From contig NZ_CP058215.1 of the NCBI RefSeq assembly GCF_013388255.1, positions 1,054,001 to 1,118,000 on the forward strand: DNA of 64,000 nucleotides, given 5' to 3'. How positions within the stretch are numbered: the first letter of the stretch is position 1; every line of letters starts with the position of its first letter. A model generated the notes under the pieces. That model saw only the letters and a list, made by a program, of their open reading frames with translations. It made no database searches and had not been told where the DNA came from. Origin of the DNA: Methanolobus zinderi (GTDB lineage: Archaea; Halobacteriota; Methanosarcinia; Methanosarcinales; Methanosarcinaceae). A program made the translations under genes and the position numbers. Below, piece after piece: positions 60,792 to 64,000 of this stretch.

Positions 60792-61717
60792 TTCTTTAGC
60801 CTCCTGAATCCAGTAGTTGGAACAGTGGTTTTTGTCCCTTCAATAGCTTCCAATGGGCTGCAAAGCTTCAAGGGCTTGTCTGCATTTATCTCAGCTTCAT
60901 CTCTTATTTTTGATATGATCTCAGCAGTATTCTTATCATCGTTTTTCCTCAGCTTATTTTCCAGATTAAACAGTTCGGCCCTTCCCTCTTCAATAACTTT
61001 AGCAGTAAAAACAGTCATATAATCATTTTGGAAAGCTGATAACTTTCTTGATCGAATGTCTTTTTTCAGTTGTTCGAGAACAGTTTTATCCTTGTAATAA
61101 CCCAAGAGTTTTATGATATGATTTCTCAGCTTCAAGTATTTATCATGGCCTTCTGGATACTTTTCCAATAGTGCCTTTAATGCTTCCAACAAATTAGTTT
61201 TATTTCTAGGTTTTATCTCTTTATTCACAATACTCTCGTAAAGAATACTTAGAACACCATCTATAATTTCGGCATCTCCACTTGTTAGATTATTTACCAA
61301 AACATCCAGTTGACTTGGATTGAGGATATATTTGTTTTTATAACGCTTGATCTCAGCAATTACCATCTTCTTATCAATATCATCCCCTGTTTTGAGGAGT
61401 TCAAACACATCATCAAGGTGTTTTTTTCTATCCGCGGCATCTTTGACAAATATATATGAGGCGTTCCCATCTTCTTTTTCTACACCATACTTTTCGAGTT
61501 CTTCAGGTTCTTTTAAAGTTATTATTAAACCTACTTTATGCATATTTGCCAGTTTTTTGTCAATAGTCTTCGGACTATATCCTCGATCCTCTGGATTTGT
61601 ATCTGGATTTGGATGAAGACTCCTTATATATGCTATGAGTTGCCGCCTTCTAGAATACCCATTTTCAGATAGATAATTGACAACCTCTACCTCAAAACTT
61701 ACCTTATTATTAGACAT
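60788..61717 (-). CDS. Casposon-encoded HTH/helical-repeat protein
   Basis: This 309-residue protein has an N-terminal winged-helix-like part (FEVEVVNYLSENGYSRRRQLIAYI...TIDKKLANMHKVGLIITL) followed by helical repeat-like sequence (residues about 120-290). The basic C-terminus ends FRRLKK. It is upstream of the casposase and overlaps its start by four bases, so both are co-translated. A role in regulation or in end recognition is likely by context; no catalytic motif is seen. Confidence 0.65.
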   Translation of the reverse strand: MSNNKVSFEVEVVNYLSENGYSRRRQLIAYIRSLHPNPDTNPEDRGYSPKTIDKKLANMHKVGLIITLKEPEELEKYGVEKEDGNASYIFVKDAADRKKHLDDVFELLKTGDDIDKKMVIAEIKRYKNKYILNPSQLDVLVNNLTSGDAEIIDGVLSILYESIVNKEIKPRNKTNLLEALKALLEKYPEGHDKYLKLRNHIIKLLGYYKDKTVLEQLKKDIRSRKLSAFQNDYMTVFTAKVIEEGRAELFNLENKLRKNDDKNTAEIISKIRDEAEINADKPLKLCSPLEAIEGTKTTVPTTGFRRLKK

Positions 61718-61741
61718 TATTACCTCATAACTTCAACTAAC

Positions 61742-61787
61742 ATATATCATAACTACTATCAAAATATGCCTCAAATATGTATATAAA
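61742..61787. promoter_or_regulatory. Divergent promoters of the casposon
   Basis: On the plus strand TATATAAA (61780-61787) lies 25 bases before the RHH gene ATG, so that transcript is nearly leaderless. On the minus strand ATATATG near 61742-61747 would serve the leftward HTH/casposase unit, whose start has GAGGTAATA upstream. The gap between 61718 and 61811 is very AT-rich. Confidence 0.55.
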
Positions 61788-61811
61788 TTTTATTGCTAAT
61801 TCGAATTTTGT

Positions 61812-61952
61812 ATGAAATCAACTGCTAGAATCTTAGTAACTTTGCCTCCTTATCTCAAGGAGAAGTTAGAGCAGAAAGCAAAAGAATATGGGTGCTCTCA
61901 GGCCGAGGTCCTCAGGACATCGTTTATTAGGCTCTTGGAGGCTGAAAAATGA
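61812..61952 (+). CDS. Ribbon-helix-helix regulator, 46 residues
   Basis: This small protein (MKSTARILVTLPPYLKEKLE...) is an RHH DNA-binding domain: a beta strand ARILVTLP, helix YLKEKLEQKAKEYG, turn CSQAEV, helix LRTSFIRLLEAE. It is too short for many gene finders. Its TATA box lies about 25 bases upstream, and its stop overlaps the next gene start (ATGA). It probably regulates the divergent casposon promoters. Confidence 0.78.
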   Translation: MKSTARILVTLPPYLKEKLEQKAKEYGCSQAEVLRTSFIRLLEAEK

Positions 61953-62593
61953 GCCGAATGCAATTTTCTGAAAAGTATCGGACCTATGGCGAATGGCTAA
62001 AGGCTCAACCAAGAGATACTAGGTATGCAAAAGAGATCATCAGGAAACACAACCTGAACCCATCAGCTACACTCAGTACCCTCCGTAAAATGAGAGTATC
62101 TGATATTGCACCTGCTTTTAGTCCTTTTAACAAGCTTTCTCCTGAACAGCGAGAAATGAGAACTAGAGCACTCTACACATTGAATGATATGAGGAAAGGC
62201 AAATCCCTTACTTCAGCAGCAAAAGAGCAAGGAATCAATGTGCAGGATGCTCTAAAGCATCTTGGAAATGCCGTCTCTAAAAAGAATGGTCGTTGGGTTG
62301 CAACAAAAACAGACAGCATAGAGAGAAGTAGATGGCTCTACTCTAATGGCAAAAGGATTAGTGTTGTAATCAAAAGCTCAAGAGATGCATCTCTTATCAG
62401 CAAGTACCTCAATGCTGTCAGGATTGCTGTAATAACAGGACCTGCAACAAAACTTGAAGCGTTCAAAGGTGTCACAATAAAGGGAGTAGATGGAAAAGAT
62501 TACCCATTTGAAACCGATCTTGAGAAGTTGTATGAGTTAAAACTGCAGATCGAAAATCCTGAGCTTTTACCAATATACGACGACAGAAGCTAA
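61949..62593 (+). CDS. Casposon-encoded HTH protein
   Basis: This 214-residue basic protein has a possible HTH (LTSAAKEQGINVQDALKHLG, residues about 89-109) and a C-terminal beta part (RISVVIKSSRDASLISKYLNAVRIAV, GVTIKGVDGKDYPFETDLEKLYEL). It has no catalytic motif that I recognise. Its start overlaps the RHH stop, and it lies upstream of the HNH gene. DNA binding as part of the casposon is likely. Confidence 0.65.
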   Translation: MSRMQFSEKYRTYGEWLKAQPRDTRYAKEIIRKHNLNPSATLSTLRKMRVSDIAPAFSPFNKLSPEQREMRTRALYTLNDMRKGKSLTSAAKEQGINVQDALKHLGNAVSKKNGRWVATKTDSIERSRWLYSNGKRISVVIKSSRDASLISKYLNAVRIAVITGPATKLEAFKGVTIKGVDGKDYPFETDLEKLYELKLQIENPELLPIYDDRS

Positions 62594-62620
62594 ACAACTC
62601 TAGTTCAATGAGGGAGCGGT

Positions 62621-62965
62621 TTGTCCAACGAGGATTTTATTTCACAGATAAAACAACAGGCTAAGACTGAACAGCTTGTTAAAAATGGCATCTGTGAAAT
62701 TTGTGGAGAAACCAATCCTTATGCTTTGAAGATTTTTGAAAATCATCACATTTCCACAAGAGGCTTTTCGGATGAAACTAGAGTTCTCTGTCTGAACTGT
62801 CATGCTGCTGTCACGCATTTTCAGAATAATTTACCGCCTAAATTCCGATCAAGCAAATTACCACTAGAAGAGAGAATAGAATACATTCTCCTTTCACATG
62901 CAGCATTAAGAAAACGGATGGATGAAGTTGAAATTGATTTAATAAACCAAAAGTATGGGGGTTGA
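62621..62965 (+). CDS. HNH-type nuclease of the casposon
   Basis: This 114-residue protein has a zinc-finger HNH fold: CEICGE at about 25-30, NHHISTRGFSDETRVLCLNCHAAVTHF with the HH pair and CxxC. The start is a TTG at 62621 with GGGAG four bases upstream; no in-frame ATG fits. Casposons often encode HNH nucleases, whose role in transposition is not known. It ends three bases before polB. Confidence 0.82.
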   Translation: MSNEDFISQIKQQAKTEQLVKNGICEICGETNPYALKIFENHHISTRGFSDETRVLCLNCHAAVTHFQNNLPPKFRSSKLPLEERIEYILLSHAALRKRMDEVEIDLINQKYGG

Positions 62966-62968
62966 AAT

Positions 62969-64000
62969 ATGAATAACGTTGCCTTAAGGACATTCTCAAC
63001 AAAAAAAGAAGAGAAGAAACAATCAACTTTCAGATATAAGCAGGATACTCCAGAATTTTCCAGAGTTTTTACTTTTGATACAGAAACAACAGCAGATGAG
63101 TATCTTAACTTGAAATTTGGGTCTTTTAATGTACATGAAAATGATGTATATCATTACGGTGGGCTATTCTGGGATGAAAGGCATGTTTCAGAGAAAGAGC
63201 ATAAAGTCCTGAAGGAGTATGCAGAAAAACACAACATACGCTTATTCTCCCTTAAAGAGTTCATCAAACTCTTTTATCTGGAAGTCTATGAAAAGAAAGT
63301 GCTCTGCATTGGCTATAATATCAACTTCGATCTATCAAGGATTATTCTTGATTATGGTCATGGCAGATATTCGGGCAAGGATGGTTTTTCCCTCGTACTT
63401 AGTGAAGATACGACTTACCCAAGACTACGCATAAAGCATCTGACTGGGAGATCATATAATGTTGAGTTTACCAGAGCAAAGGGCAAGTACAGAAAGAAGA
63501 AAACCTTCAAAGGACATTTTCTGGATGTAAGTAACTTAGCTTGTACTTTAACTGACAACAAATCTCTTACACTTGAAAAAGCCTGTGAGATATTTGATAC
63601 TCCAATTAAGAAAAAAGCAACAGATGAACATGGAAAGATTACTCCAAAGTACATTGATTACAACATAAAAGATGTAAAGTCCACTTATCAGCTATTCAAA
63701 AAAGTAAGACTGGAGTATGAAAAGTATCAGTTGGGCATTCCAATGACTGATATTTATTCTGCTGCTTCTCTTGGTAAACAGGCACTTAATCAATTCAACT
63801 TAACTCCCTTTATGCAACAAAATCCAGAATTTCCTCCTGAAATTCTTGGAAATCTGATGAGCGCCTACTATGGAGGGAGATGCGAATGCAGGGAAAGAAA
63901 GATTCCTGTTAAAGTCACAGTACTAGATTTTTTCAGCATGTATCCAACAGTAACACTACTTCTTGATCTTTGGAAATATGTCATAGCAGATAAGGTTCAT
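62969..64000 (+). CDS. polB: Family B DNA polymerase of the casposon, 3'-truncated by window edge
   Basis: 344 codons are seen, open to the window end. The 3'-5' exonuclease motifs are FTFDTETT (Exo I), GYNINFDLSR (Exo II) and YNIKDVKSTYQL (Exo III). Then SAYYGGRCECR (the YxGG-type motif between exonuclease and polymerase parts) and polymerase motif A in VLDFFSMYPTVTLL. It probably replicates the casposon DNA. ATG follows GGGGG by six bases. Separate from the cellular polymerase in style. Confidence 0.9.
   Translation, partial: MNNVALRTFSTKKEEKKQSTFRYKQDTPEFSRVFTFDTETTADEYLNLKFGSFNVHENDVYHYGGLFWDERHVSEKEHKVLKEYAEKHNIRLFSLKEFIKLFYLEVYEKKVLCIGYNINFDLSRIILDYGHGRYSGKDGFSLVLSEDTTYPRLRIKHLTGRSYNVEFTRAKGKYRKKKTFKGHFLDVSNLACTLTDNKSLTLEKACEIFDTPIKKKATDEHGKITPKYIDYNIKDVKSTYQLFKKVRLEYEKYQLGIPMTDIYSAASLGKQALNQFNLTPFMQQNPEFPPEILGNLMSAYYGGRCECRERKIPVKVTVLDFFSMYPTVTLLLDLWKYVIADKVH

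Larger units (their letters stand above)
59484..64000. mobile_element. Casposon (self-synthesising transposon), left part; right end outside window
   Basis: The gene set is that of casposons known from Methanosarcinales: Cas1 casposase (leftward), HTH proteins, RHH, HNH nuclease and family B DNA polymerase. Genes are tightly packed and AT-rich compared with the chromosome before 48 kb. The left end lies between the kinase gene (59208) and the casposase stop (59577), but I could not fix the terminal repeat because the right end is not seen. Start given is approximate. Confidence 0.82.

Overview
The window looks like the chromosome of a methylotrophic methanogen of the Methanosarcinaceae; a Methanolobus-type organism fits best. 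The evidence is a RamA corrinoid activator, a corrinoid protein with a MtbA/MtaA-type methyltransferase, two Msr-type (FilR1-domain) regulators, formaldehyde-activating enzyme, an FrhB-like F420 protein, a heterodisulfide-reductase-type iron-sulfur protein, archaeal TATA boxes, GGAGG/GGTGA ribosome sites, and a casposon of the type known from Methanosarcinales. No rRNA, tRNA or CRISPR array was seen.

Layout. 1-9.6 kb: end of a YraQ/ArsP-type permease with a phosphoesterase, a small thioredoxin and a DGC protein, then a surface protein, a GNAT, a class I amidotransferase preceded by a structured RNA, a macro-domain hydrolase, an aminoacyl-histidine dipeptidase, a DUF523/DUF1722 protein and an HdrD-like iron-sulfur protein. 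9.6-15.2 kb: a lipoprotein gene with an in-frame UAG (probable pyrrolysine), an acetolactate-synthase-like enzyme with a structured leader, and single genes. 15.3-37.2 kb: a methyl-transfer island holding a sensor kinase, ramA, msr-type regulator 1, a zinc-ribbon protein, a TMADH/OYE-type flavoenzyme, the corrinoid protein and methyltransferase operon, a membrane protein, aldehyde dehydrogenase, SDR, a Cys-rich DUF5714-like protein, and a leftward five-gene operon (UroD-type methyltransferase, CxxC protein, radical SAM protein, adenylate-forming ligase, aquaporin), closed by msr-type regulator 2. 37.7-48.1 kb: membrane proteins, LrgAB, an NRAMP relative, a glycosyltransferase, an asparagine synthetase fused to a Dph6-like domain, a CDP-alcohol phosphotransferase, and purSQ. 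48.3-59.2 kb: a more AT-rich accessory stretch with a PKD surface protein, HxlR regulator, fae, a Bat-type regulator divergent from a DUF2193 gene, a second aquaporin, an FrhB-like protein and a large histidine kinase. 59.5-64.0 kb: the left part of a casposon (Cas1 casposase, two HTH proteins, RHH, HNH, family B DNA polymerase running off the window).

How it fits together. Three transcription units (ramA; corrinoid protein plus methyltransferase; the five-gene radical-SAM operon) share a control region with three TTGAT-type boxes at the same spacing (114 and 18 bp from the promoter-proximal box). This places the radical SAM/ligase operon in a corrinoid methyl-transfer regulon and is the best candidate here for an undescribed system. 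A second notable theme is that the 51.7-59.5 kb stretch carries two convincing and one weak fossil of the casposase 3' end, all in the orientation of the intact casposon, as if casposons had inserted repeatedly at this place.
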